From Taenia hydatigena (lineage: Eukaryota; Platyhelminthes; Cestoda; Cyclophyllidea; Taeniidae): a DNA stretch of 64,000 bases. Both the position numbers and the translations under genes were made by a program. Under the pieces are notes generated by a model that was not told the origin of the DNA, made no database searches, and saw nothing but the letters and a program-made list of their open reading frames with translations. Position 1 is the stretch's first letter. Every line of letters begins with the position of its first letter. Of the stretch, positions 1 to 10,655 are shown piece after piece. The stretch is from the NCBI GenBank assembly GCA_036345935.2, contig JADWOT020000004.1, positions 13,903,467 through 13,967,466 of the forward strand, read 5' to 3'.

Positions 1-460
1 GGAAAAGGAAGAAGAAGGAGAAGGAGATGGAGATGAAGCTGTAGCAATGAGCGTGAATCTCGCCTTCGCCTTTTGTGGGTGCAGTAAGAGAATCGATGTG
101 CGTTGTTCTTATGTTGGGTGGGAAGGTGCTTTTCCTGTTTACCTGTGTGGTGAAAGGTGCGCTATTGTCATGACTGTGATATGCGTGCTGATGGAGCAGC
201 AGCACATAGAGATGGCGGAGGACTGGGGGCGTGACGAGGGTAATTAGTTGTGTTGATGTGATCCTTGCTGCGAAAGGTGTTGTGTAGAGAGCCTCGGTGA
301 TGGTTCAATCGTAGGTTTTTTCAGCTTTGACGGCACGAGTTGGTGTCTGAGTGAGTGAGTGGGTGAGTGAGTGAGGTAGACGCAGCAGCAGGAGTGGGGC
401 TAGTGGAAAGCTTTGGCATCACTACGCAGACTGTACTTTGTAGCAGTCGTAAGTATTTGA

Positions 461-800
461 TTGCGGCTGTGGTGTACTGCTTGGATGGATTGGAGGTGGT
501 CGCTTGTGTTGGCATGAAGGTAGGGTGTGGCTCTGCTGGTCTGTGCTTTGCGCTAGGAGAGGGAGTGGGGAAGCATCTCCGTCTTACAACTCTTTTTCAA
601 TGTTGCAGGTGCAATGGTTCGGAATGCTTGGAAGGCGAAGGAAGGATTGTGATACTGCACGGCACAGACGGTTGGTGGACGCAGCTACATCGATTGAAGT
701 GGCGACTCAATCGTTCTATTCTCTGCCTCCTCCACAGAGCTTTGCTTCTGCCTGTGTTGGTGCGTATGCCTCGACATCACTGACGGGAACATTCATTCAT
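461..800 (+). repeat. diverged tandem duplicate, unit 1
   Basis: This stretch aligns by eye with 1,283-1,570. Shared landmarks in the same order are a tgtactgcttgg-type stretch, a G/A-rich tract, acaactc, a splice-acceptor-like tgcag/ctag followed by GGTGC, and a cctcctccacagagc block. One plus frame gives related peptides around the common word PPPQS in both units, so it may descend from a duplicated exon. Indels and frame changes argue against a working gene. Confidence 0.55.
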
Positions 801-1282
801 TCATTCATTCATCTAACGATGGCTATCGCAACAACAGCAGTTTCATCAGTCGTTTTGGGCTGCCCAACTGGGTAAGTGGCCAATGTTGAATTTTTGCATC
901 AGAAACGACTTGGGTTTGCGGTTGAACTAACCAGTAAGAAGGTTTGGACGCATTGAAAGGTGAGGATTTTATTCTTGCCAGTTGTAATCACGGAGACAAG
1001 GATTCTGGTTCCTCGCTAATGCGAAAGCCTAACTTGGCGTTAGAAAAAGGCGGATGGGTGAGCACTTTTGGTAGACTGTGGCCTTCACTTCAAAAAGTCG
1101 TTGGATGAGGAAGTGTGGCGATTAGGTGTTGTTCGGAGCGATGGAATCAGTCCTTTTACTCACGTGGTGCATTTTTTTTGTCACTGTATAGCATGATAGG
1201 CGGTAAATGGTGGCTGTTTTGTTAGTTTGTGGGGTTGTTTGTGCCTTGAACGACGTTGGGAGTGTGCATAATGGGAGAGGGA

Positions 1283-1570
1283 GTTGCGGTATACTGCTTG
1301 GGTAGACTGGCGGTGGTCCCTCGTGTTAGTGTTGATTTGCGCTTTGCTGTTAGGAGGAGGAGGAGGAGGAAGAGGAGGCATTTGCATCTGACAACTCGTT
1401 GTCAATATTCTAGGTGCCTGAAGGACGGGGATTTGGAGAGTTGTCGACGGCGCTAGTTCAACGTTTCTATGCTTCGCCTCCTCCACAGAGCCCCGCTTCT
1501 GCGACTGCAGCTGCTGCTACTGCCACGTATGCGTGGACATCACCGACCGACGATGCGATGGGATGTGGGT
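1283..1570 (+). repeat. diverged tandem duplicate, unit 2
   Basis: This is the second copy of the unit at 461-800. The acceptor-like tattctag precedes GGTGC at the position of ttgcag in unit 1, and the cctcctccacagagc block is conserved. An expanded GGA run (about 1,350-1,380) and an alanine-coding GCT/GCA run distinguish it. Confidence 0.55.
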
Positions 1571-2455
1571 GGCTTAACAGCAATTGCTATGCGCAATAAC
1601 ATCGGCCTGAGTGTTGAACTTGCTCTTAAATAACAATCTCCCTTTTGAATCCCTTGCTAAATTTCAGTTGAAGATTGTTGGGACTTCTCTGAGCAGTTTT
1701 GGAAGGTTGTGGTAGACTATTATTTTGTGGTTGCACAGTCAGCGGCGTGGGACTAAAGCTTGACGAGAGGACGACGCGAACGCCGATAGCTTGGCAATCA
1801 CTAGGGCAGCAAACCCTCACTGAGTGAGGTGACAGAGAATGAGGCAGTTCATGCAGAACAGTTCGGCCACTTGATTAATTTGAAGGGATCATGTCAGTTG
1901 AAATTACCATCGAAAGTGATATTAGTTGGTGGGTTGTTAAGAAGTAGTCAGTGAATTAGTTGCGGAGGCAAGGAGTTGCGCCACTTGTGACCCTGTTTAG
2001 AGAAGTCAGTTCCTGTGCCATCACCTAGTTGCTCGTCCTCCTTCATCATTTGCTTGGATGCATGGAAGTCAAGTGGGCATAAACAGACCGCAGTGGGCTT
2101 CTTTTTACCCCATCAACCATCGCTCCTTCCTCGTCATTCATCAAGAATGACTTGAAAGATGCGCACTTTATGTGGAGGGAGAGAGCTGCCTGGAAACGAC
2201 GTGTCTTGTTATAATGTGAAGGAGATGGCGTCACACAACTCAACGACCATAAGACAGAGTCGGGATGTGGTATTGAATGCTTCGAAGTGGTCGGTGAAGA
2301 GTGAGCTCAAACCGACAGTAAGGTGGATTCTGTGGCATCGCAGCCATCCTGCCGCCTACTAAGTGCTAAGTGAGATAAGGCGTTCGTCTAATGAACAAAA
2401 GAGATGTATTTGAACAAACAAAGAAGAAGAAGAACAAAAATAAGAAAGGTGGCAT

Positions 2456-3087
2456 GTGGGTTGCCAAAGAAGTTAAGAAGCTGTATGACACAAAGCACCT
2501 CAGACGAATGTTCATGTGGAAGCAGGGGAAGTGGGACAGAATGGGCAGGGTAGGCAGTGTGGGCGGAGGGAGAACTCGCAAGTAGTCGCATCTGATGTGA
2601 AGTTCGGTGGATTGCAACGGATACTGCAAGTCGTCGCTGACGGTGGCGAAATGGAAGGAGCCGACGCATCAGCAGCAGGCGTCCACGGCACGACCGAAGG
2701 TCCGGATGAATGCGAATGAGAGGAAGCAGAGGGGTGAGATGTGAATACGAAAGAAGGAAGGGAGACGGTGGAAGACAAGCAGCTACTCGAGGAAGAAGAG
2801 GAAGGGAGAAAGGAAGGAAGGAAGGCGGGGAGGGAGGGGAACAGGGAGAGGGAAGGGAGGCAGGGAGTGAGGGAGGGAGGGAGGGAGAGAGAGAGAGAGG
2901 GAGAGGAGGCATCGGAACGGAGAAGGAAGTGAAGAACGAGGAGACATCACGCATGGCGGTGAACAACGGCATCGGCGATGGCAGCAGGGGCACAGTTGTC
3001 GACTCTGATGGTGGACATGGGCGAGACATTGTTGGCACCGGGACATCTCAACCGAACACTAAATTAAAAAGGAGAGAAAAAAAATAG
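2456..3087 (+). pseudogene. broken paralogue A of the charged secreted protein gene (left)
   Basis: The plus-strand translation follows exon 2 of the intact gene on the opposite strand. It keeps the start GTTGCCAAAGA, the TNVHVE segment, a SDVKF..LQRILQ segment (compare SDAKL..FQQILQ) and PDECE (compare PDEYE), then Glu/Arg/Gly-rich sequence. The splice acceptor catgcag of the intact paralogue reads catgtgg here, no copy of exon 1 lies upstream, and in-frame stops appear early (TAA, then TGA after the GCTGTA codons) and again after PDECE. The lost acceptor and the early TGA are shared with the right-arm copy, so the gene broke before the arms were duplicated. It converges tail to tail with the intact copy at 4,046-3,323. 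Confidence 0.65.
2740..2945 (+). repeat. polypurine tract with G-quadruplex motif
   Basis: Nearly every base is A or G on this strand. Four GGG runs separated by single A bases lie at 2,871-2,885, and another cluster of G runs lies around 2,826-2,845. The mirror-like GGGA/GA composition could form a triplex or a G-quadruplex. The reverse complement appears in the right arm around 62,610-62,800. The long reading frames rich in Pro, Ser and Leu or in Glu, Gly and Arg over this tract are artefacts of composition. Confidence 0.8.
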
Positions 3088-3322
3088 GAAGGTAAGAGAG
3101 ACGGACGGACGGACGAACGGAAGTCCTTCGCTCTTGGCATGGGTAGAGGTCATCATCGTCATCTGCCTCCTGCTGCTGCTGCTACTGCTGAGCCAACCGT
3201 GACAACTACAGTGTCCCTAACAACCACAACAACGACAACAACAACGCCCTTCTCCTCCTCCTGCTGCTGCTGCTGCTTCTCATAGTGCAGATGCTGCTGC
3301 ATTAACAGGAAGGACAATGCTC

Positions 3323-4046
3323 TCACCAACTTGACTTGGTGTGAATTGGTGGTAGGCAAGAAGCACACTTTGCTCCATCATCATCACGCTCCACCCGCTC
3401 CACCCACACCTCCTCCTCCTCTTCCTGCTGCCCGTCCTCGTCCCTCCTCGAACGGCCCTTTGTCTCCATCCGTCTTCTCATCCTCCTCCTCCTCCTTTCA
3501 GCGCAAAGGCCCTTTGCGCTATCCACACCACCACCACCTCCTCCTTCCTCCCTCCATTCGTATTCATCCGGAAGGTCGGTAACACCGTGGGTCGTGTCTG
3601 CGGCGCCGGTATCTCCTTCCGTTTCTGCCGTCCGTCGCTGCTGCCTCCGCATCGAATGACTTGGAGGCGAGGTGAAGAATTGCAGTATCTGCTGGAATCT
3701 CACCAGCTTCGCATCAGATGCGCCAGTCGAGATCTCCATCTCCTCCACTTGCTCTGTCTGCTCCACTTGCTCCACCCGCTCTTCTTCCACATTAACATCT
3801 GTCTGAAGTGCTTTGTGAGAGACAGCCTGTTGGCGTCTTTGGCAACCTGCATGACAATGAGGTTAGTAGAGGTGTGTGTAAGGGCGAGCACCTACCTCTC
3901 CTGGTCGACACTGCTTGCGCCATGTCCACGAGGGTCCACGCGAGAAAGAAAAATTGCAAACGGAAAAAACCAAAGTGACCGAAAAACCAAAGCGAAATGT
4001 AGACCAAGATAAAGAGCGTTTCCGCATACAACCGATCTGCAAACAT
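3323..4046 (-). CDS. two-exon gene B, predicted secreted highly charged protein (left copy)
   Basis: The coding sequence is complement of 3,896-4,046 joined to 3,323-3,846, about 224 codons. The donor is GAGAG|GTAGGT at 3,896/3,895 and the acceptor ATGCAG|GT at 3,847/3,846, giving a 49-base intron whose phases agree (G joins GT to make one Gly codon). Exon 1 encodes a hydrophobic, Phe/Leu-rich N terminus ending near MAQA, a likely signal peptide or signal anchor. Exon 2 begins CQRR, then VEQ repeats, a SDAKLVRFQQILQFF segment, an Arg run, DLPDEYEW and Glu/Arg-rich low complexity. Compared with the right-arm copy, a deletion removes the basic, His-rich C terminus and the frame ends instead in a short unrelated tail. 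The family is not recognised and no enzyme motif is seen. Confidence 0.6.
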
Positions 4047-4535
4047 TATCGTGGCGGTATGTTTGAGTGTGTGACACGATCAATGGATTCAATCGATAGC
4101 CTCACCATTTGAAAGTCAGCAGCGCTTTGTGTCTGGTGACTACACTGCCTTCACGCTGGATTGTGGTGCATGGTGGAAGCTAATGATGAAAATTATTACT
4201 GGCACGACTGGAAAGATGTGCTGCTTTGTGGTGTAGGTGCGTTGAATGTGCTTGTGGAAGTGATAGCAACCACCCACAACGATGCGACTGTACTGTCGCC
4301 TCACAATGCCAGTGAGCTAGAAATGCGAGTGGAATAAGTGTTACTCAAATGACTTGAGTAGTGGGTTTCTGTTGCTGCGTGTGACGGGAAGACGGGTGTG
4401 AGTGTTGAAGGCATTTATGCAGCACATCCAGTATGTGCATTTTCGATGGTGGTAAGGAAAGAACCAACACACACCACACCGGTGGGACAGCAGGCTTGCT
4501 TTGCAAAGAAGGGAAGGAAAGGGTAAGGGGGGACG

Positions 4536-4650
4536 TAAGGAAGGAAGGAAGGAAGGAAGGAAGGAAGGAAGGAAGGAAGGAAGGAAGGAAGGAAGGAAGG
4601 AAGGAAGGAAGGAAGGAAGGAAGGAAGGAAGGAAGGAAGGAAGGAAGGAA
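4536..4650 (+). repeat. AAGG tetranucleotide microsatellite
   Basis: About 28-29 uninterrupted AAGG units. The matching position in the right arm (about 60,610-60,680) has only a short, interrupted CCTT tract, so the two arms differ by a large expansion. Translations in every frame give periodic peptides (for example PSFL on the minus strand) that are not real proteins. Confidence 0.95.
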
Positions 4651-4809
4651 AGAAGGGAAGAATGAAGGGAGGAAGAAGTGGTTAGATGTGTCACACATGC
4701 GAGACGGTGGTTGGTAGCCGTAAGATAGAATGATAAAGTGGTCAAAATAGTTCTCGTTGAACTTAAGATGGTGCATTTGAAGGAGTAGCTTCTACTTTGA
4801 GTCATTGCC

Positions 4810-5061
4810 TTATTGGTAGGGCTGTCCTTTTGATGAGCCTCCATATCTGCCATAAGGTGTTGCACCCAGTCGCCACAATCGTGCCAATACGTGAGGCCTC
4901 TCATTGTCAGCACTGTGGTTCCTTTCATGAGGGACATTATTATTCGCCCTGTGGGGAGTAACATACTGCATGAACGAATAGTTCGCATTTAGGAAGGTAA
5001 GGTTCGGTACACTCGATCCGCCGAATGATTGCGACTCCACAGCTGTCGACGATGAGTACAA
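4810..5061 (-). pseudogene. protein-like fragment of the dispersed family
   Basis: The minus-strand frame is open for 83 codons and contains NYSFMQ followed by HERNHSADNERPHVLARLW. In the right arm the two halves are split: the first half lies at about 57,085-57,168, where NYSFMQ continues into DIRDTVFRLEVLET and a GTGAGT donor-like site, and the second half begins at 60,326. Either the left copy is a deletion that fused two unrelated pieces, or the right copy was interrupted. The family is not recognised. Confidence 0.4.
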
Positions 5062-5900
5062 AGGCGCTTAGTGTGCAGTCTTAGCGGCCTCCCTTCCATT
5101 GGTCTGCTTCTACATCAACATTCCTCTTTGCCATTGCCACCGACGGCAAAGATGGGTGTTGTTGGCAGCCTGATGAGTCAGTCTGTGGTGTCCTTAGAGA
5201 GCGACCCATAACCAGCGTTGAAGGTGGTAGCGGCAACAGAGCCAGTGTCAGTCAGTGAGACTGCTCACCCTCATCCTCTACCATCCCCACAACCTCGTCA
5301 TATCAATGAGCACATTATAAAAACCAACAGCAGCGCAATTAAAAAAGGCATCGCGACACATGGAAGGTCGAGTACTACACCACGCGACACTGTCGAAATA
5401 AGACAATGTGCAAACTATTAATATTTCTGCTGTAGAACATCCCTAAGGCCATGCTCGACCAGGCAGTCAATATGAAAAAAGGACTACTCGTAAAGAATCC
5501 GCTGGCGCATCCAGTCAACACCTGCATCACATGCACGCGGTAACCCTAACGTCCTGCCTTACACCGATCACCTACACCTACACCTCGTCATACAAACACC
5601 GACTACTTCACTTCCATGTGATTACATCTTAGTGTGCACTGATAAACCCAACACACTCCCTCCTCCTCCTCCTCCTCCTCCTTTCCCTCATACGTCTTGC
5701 ACACCGCAATGCCATCCACATGCAACCACCAAAACAGCCGGGCAGTAGAGGTGGAGATCCACTTCATTTGCGTGCGTCGCGTTGCTATTATCGCATCTCA
5801 TATCCTATGTGAAACGCGTAGTAGGGGAAAGCTGTGCTTAGTCTCTTAAAGTATGTTGTTGACACGAAATTCATATTGCCTCCATTAAGCTGAATCCTTA
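4985..5900 (+). repeat. dispersed repeat family, partial copy L1
   Basis: This holds the distal part of the family seen at 8,292-10,655 and 36,925-40,200: the ccattgccaccgacggc landmark, the CTG/CAG-rich segment, the tcaatgagcacat landmark and the aagaatccgctggcgcatcc landmark, in the same order. It pairs in reverse with 55,990-57,168. It includes a CTC trinucleotide run (about 5,658-5,681). No intact reading frame is seen. Confidence 0.75.
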
Positions 5901-6355
5901 ATATTTAACTCAGTCAAGTGGTTAGGTGAGTGGGTGATTGCAACAATTCATGGAAAGGTGGGAGAAAGGGAGGAAATAAAGAGGGCTGCATTGAAGCGCC
6001 GTGCGGAGTCATCCAACGGTGTCCACTTTCAATCCTCCTTCCCCCTCCCCTTTAACTCTCTTTGCTTCGCCTCTACCGCAATCGTTCCTTTGTCTCTTTC
6101 AGATGAACATGCAGATCACTTCACGTGAGTGGATGAACTGCATGCGCCTCTGGTGTCGTTCGTGATGCGAGGCAAGGATTCGTCTAAGCACGATATTGCG
6201 AATTGGCACCGGAGGCATCTATTTATTAGCTACATAGAAACCTTTAGGGGTATGTGACCGATTCTTTTAATTTAATGCATGCTTTCCACTGCGTTAACTG
6301 TGTTGCACTTGCTTACAATGGTTCTTACATATGTTGACGAGCACTAAATAAACGG

Positions 6356-6357
<2 letters not shown>

Positions 6358-6391
<34 letters not shown>
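6358..6391 (+). repeat. CAG trinucleotide run
   Basis: About eleven CAG units. The equivalent place in the right arm (about 55,494-55,510) has only about five. No coding frame can be assigned to it. Confidence 0.9.
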
Positions 6392-6392
<1 letters not shown>

Positions 6393-6994
6393 CCTAGTGG
6401 AGTGCAACAAAGTGCCCGACATCCATGTCCCACTGTGGAAGCAGTGTAGCACGTTGCTCATGACTAGGCCTAACTAGATCACACTAGATTGCACTGGAAG
6501 ATAACAGGCTAAATTAGCCACCTAGGCTGTATTGTGACAGGCTTGAATAAGTGAGGAAAGAAGGGCGCGGGTTGACACACACAGTGAGAAAGTAAAGAAT
6601 GCTTAGACTGAACACTCCCTCATTACGATATAATCTGCTACCAGCAATTACAGAACAAGAATTTTCCACAATATTTGGAAGGAGAGTAGTAGACATTGGT
6701 GAAGCGTATCGTTTGTGATCAAATGGCTTGAACAGTTCAATTTGGGTGATGCCTAGTCACTCGAAGGGCATCGCTTCCGATGGGACTCCCTATTTTGAAT
6801 AACGAAGAAGAGGTGCATGTCTTCCGTGACTAAACTTTATTCGGGATCAGTGTGCGAGGAGCAGGCAACAGCGCTATCCAACCTGAGTGATGGTGCAACA
6901 GTGGTTTCACTACTCCTACATCGACATTGAAATTTGTGTGGCGGAGGCTGACTGCCACCCAGCTGACATGACATGGTACGTGGTGGGTAGTCGG

Positions 6995-8291
6995 GTTGGC
7001 AATAGATTTATAGCTTTGCAAAGACATTGGTGGCAGAGTGTGATTTCGTTGTCATGGGTGTGCAGAGTCGAATGCGACTTAGCATCAACACTCATGCAAT
7101 GTTGCCCTGGATGTTCTCGACAATGCTAGTCAACTAAGTTTCTGTACTCCCAATGAGCTTGTTTTTTAACATTGTGTTAAGTTCTTGTTGGAAGTACTGC
7201 GAATGACAGCTTGGTCTCTGAGGTCTAAATCGAAATTCGTGAGGTGAGTGAATGGGCCTGCCACTGTGTCCATGCCTACACTCTGCGATTCCACAAGCAA
7301 GTCCTTTCCGCAACGTCCACCTCCTCGTCTTATTAGTTGCTTCCCATGGACACGGACACTGGGATAGTCAAAAGGCCTGTTGGGGCGAGGACTGCTTCCA
7401 GCGTCGATGGGGTGAACGCGCCGCTGACAAATGTGGGAGTATAGTTGCGTGAGCCCTTCACCACTTTGTACTCGGCTTGTATTGCGTCTGTAGAGACGGA
7501 AGGAGATGTTGAATTATGTGGAACGCGCGAGAATTCTTAGTTGGCTCACCACAGTTTACATTGTTTCAGCCTATTGATTAGTCGAAATCTAGTGACTGTC
7601 CCAAATCACATCGCCTCCGTCTCTCTCTCCTTCATTTTTGTCAGTGTTTTACTTATCTCTCTTGATTGTTTGCTTGTCTAGAAGAACACTGATTTCCATT
7701 ATGGTGAGAAGTGAAACTTAGTCTCCCCATCTCCCTCATCAAACCGCGGCTGCACCCACCAGCATTTCACTTTCTCGTGGTATCAGCAACAGGCAAAACC
7801 CAGGTATGTCTTCCTCTCGTCCTGTAGCCATTAGCAACCATCTCAACTTGCAGCTGTTTATGTCGCTGTGGGTGCAGTTAGATGGACGTATTGATAGAGG
7901 CACTGACGGATCTGTGTGTGTGTGTGTGTGTCCCAGCTTTGTGGTACGTAGCTGAACATAGTACTTGGGGCCTATTGGAGATTCGCAGAGTCTTATGGGT
8001 AAAGGGGAGGACGGTTGAGAACTTATGCATTTGCTGTAGAGGTTGATGGTTTCGATCGTGGCATTTGTGGTTCTGCTTGTTTTTGGATTCTGACATTCAA
8101 TTAGATTTTCTTTGGATGCGTTCATTGTTGACGATACTTACCTTTACTACTGTTCCGGATTCACGCACTTATCTTACCTCATTGCACCAGTTTTGTTGTG
8201 GTTCACAATGCATTAGTTTTTACGTCTACTAAGTCTGCTACTGATGAGTTTGTAAGTAGACAGGACTAGGGATTCTGTGGAGCAGCTATAC
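6995..8291. other. left-arm-only segment
   Basis: This segment separates the two matched blocks of the left arm and has no counterpart in the right arm. It holds a GT run near 7,913-7,931. A minus-strand frame at 8,125-7,739 is open for 128 codons but is interrupted in composition by the GT run, and I do not recognise it. Nothing else is supportable. Confidence 0.45.
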
Positions 8292-10655
8292 AGTTATACA
8301 CCTCCTTTTGAAGCAAAATAGGCCACACATACTACATATTCATGCAGATGGGCTACGGCTAGCAGAGCTTCAATCGACAATAAAACATCCCTATCACCAA
8401 TCCATACATGCGCACCTCAGTTTTCCCAGCTTTCCCCTCCCCCTGAAGGCGAAAGTAGACACCATATTCGGACACAACACATGCACGTGCATTCAACATA
8501 CCACTCGAAAAAGGTACAACGACGACGCAGTTAAGCGGCCTCATCACCAAAATCCGTCATTCAACAATCCACCAACGCATAATACAACCCACTTCGCCTC
8601 GTCCAGCGCCATCCGCCGTGCTCGCCTCCGTAAGGCTACTGCGTCGTCAGTCTCCTCATCTCCCATGCTGCAAGCTTATTCCGTATGGGATAGGGGAGAA
8701 ATGTGCTAACCATCACGCGTGTCCATCACCAGTAGAGGAAACATTGACCTGGAAGCGATTAGTCAAACTCCTGTCAACGTTGCAGCATCACAACAACTAT
8801 AGTGACAGTTTCGAAGCTTTGATATGGCTATTGGTCTAAAATCGACTGCCATGTCGTAAACATGCAAAGCCAAGCGCAGCTACTTGTCGCAGACAGCGGA
8901 GATACACTCACTACCATGAAATGGCAGATCGCCGTTAAACAACATCCACACACACACAAACACACAATAATCCCAAAATCGCACAATTTTGTGTCACACA
9001 AGCTGCGCAGGATGGAATCTGTGAAAATAAGCGGCGCATGAAGTCGTTGGACATTTCCCGCTTCTCCTATAAGTTAATCACACTTGGGCAATAGGTGGTC
9101 GTCCCACTCACTGCAACGCCCACATGTAGGCGTCATTAAAAATGCCTCCTCGGATACGCGCCGATTACCCGCGTCCCAGGCCTCAAACATTAGACAAGCG
9201 ATTATCGAATGTGACAGTGGGTTACATGGAGAATCAGTCGTACACATCAAAGCATCATAAATACACGTTCAACTACTTCACACTTACATCATACCAACAT
9301 CGTCTCGTGTCATAGTGGCAAAAGCCGCAATACCTAGACATCTTAGATTTAAAAAACGAATGAGCAAAGCCAATTATTGTAAGAAGGTAATAACGTCTGA
9401 TTCAAATTATCTAGCATGCTTACCAAGTTACAGGTTTGCTCTGGTTTCGTTTCTACGTGGCACCCACACCGTACTCGTCGTTATCAAGACCTCCAAGCAC
9501 ATCCTCAGTGGTCTCCCATGGGTCTGCTTCTATATCCACTTTACCGCTTGCCATTGCCACCGACGGCGAGGATGGGTCTTGTTGGCAGCCTGATGGGACT
9601 GTGATGTCGTTAAAAAACAACTCTTAACCAGCGTTGAAGACGGTAGCGACAGCAGAGCGAGTGCCAGTAAGTAAAATTGCGCATCATCATCATCATCATC
9701 ATCATCAAACACACCAACAATCTCGTCAAGTCAATGAGCACACCAAAAAAGCCAGCAGCACCGCAATAAAAAAGAAGGCATTACAACACATGAACGGCCG
9801 AGTATTACACCACTTGACACTCTCGAAACAGGTCAATGTGCTACTGGGTGGCATCTCGTCCACACGCTCCACCGCAATGGTAGAGCGTCTGCACTCAAGG
9901 GCCAGTGAAGGATGAACAAAAGTAGTAGTCAATGCAGACAAGCTTCATTCCACCCCTTATGATCCGTGAGCAGGAACACATACGATCGCAATTTACTTCA
10001 GCGCAAACCGCCTCCACCCCTTCCCCTCCTCCAAGAACCGATCGCCCATCGCATCGCAAACGCAATCACATCAAGAGCAGCCACGCAACACTCCAGGCAG
10101 CTCCGACTCCAACACTGCCTGCCTGCAAAATATTCATACCTCCGTTACCGAACAGTCCTGAGCAGGCAGTCAATATTACAAAACGACTACGCGTAAAGAA
10201 TCCACTGGCGCATCCAGTCACCACCTGCATCACATGAACACGGCATCCCTAACGTCCTGCCTTACACCGATCGCCTACACCTACACCTCGTCAAACAAGC
10301 ACCGACTACCTCACTTCCATGCGATTACATCACAGTGCACATTGATAAACCCAACACAGCCCCTCATCCCCCCCACTCCTCTCCCAACCTCCTCATACGT
10401 CTTGCATACCACAATTCCATCCGCATGCAGCCATCAAAGCATCTGGGCAGTGGAGGTGGCCATCCACTTTTCCTTTGAAACAGACAGACACCAACAACTA
10501 TTCGTCATGACAGACTTCCCACGTCCACTCGATACCGTGCAAGGTGCGATGTCCACTGTACTTTTGAAGGCGAATTGACCCTCAAGAATTGTACGAATGG
10601 AGGTAATTAAGATGAATAAGTGAACAGCTACCACGAATCCACAGCTCAGGCTCAG
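8292..10655 (+). repeat. dispersed repeat family, copy L2 (inverted arm, left block 3)
   Basis: This copy is nearly the same as the reverse complement of 47,748-50,392, except that there about 350 bases of this copy (8,745-9,135) are replaced by a 679-base module. It is also similar in direct orientation to 37,830-40,200. It includes an ATC run (9,681-9,706), which is absent from the 36,925-40,200 copy. On the minus strand several frames are alike in different copies, notably a short Cys-containing stretch ending in a hydrophobic tail (LALALLSL and AVLLAFLVCSLT words), but frames shift between copies. I read it as a decayed multicopy gene or element of unknown type. Confidence 0.8.

Larger units (their letters stand above)
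1..2199. other. left flank outside the inverted arm
   Basis: No gene can be called with confidence. The stretch holds a GAGT tetranucleotide tract (348-375), an ATTC tract (791-812), a GGA-rich tract (about 1,350-1,380) and two diverged copies of a local duplication described separately. I see nothing recognisable in 801-1,282 or 1,571-2,199. It has no counterpart at the other end of the window (63,316-64,000), so the inverted arm ends near 2,200. Confidence 0.6.
2200..6994 (+). repeat. inverted arm, left blocks 1 and 2
   Basis: This stretch matches the reverse complement of 53,525-63,315 with the same order of landmarks: the ataatgtgaaggagatgg edge, the GGGA/GA polypurine tract, the two convergent related genes, the AAGG tetranucleotide, the ADNERPHVLARLW-coding segment, and the CAG run with following CTAG-rich sequence. 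Identity by eye is high but clearly not perfect, with substitutions, microsatellite length changes and several indels. Relative to the right arm it lacks 3,157 bases at 4,965/4,966 and about 1.37 kb near 6,578. Homology stops near 6,994. Confidence 0.9.

Noticed and set aside
2388..3038. 216-codon minus-strand Pro/Ser/Leu-rich frame (and mirror frames at 62,351-62,890)
   Set aside because: It is the antisense of the Glu/Gly/Arg-rich paralogue A and its polypurine tract. Composition explains the openness.
4341..4988. 215-codon minus-strand frame with PSFL repeats
   Set aside because: It is open only because the AAGG microsatellite has no stops in any frame. The peptide is periodic and the tract is absent from the other arm.
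9315..10237. Overlapping plus-strand frames in repeat copy L2 taken as genes
   Set aside because: Frames overlap on both strands, contain a His run from the ATC microsatellite, and shift between copies.
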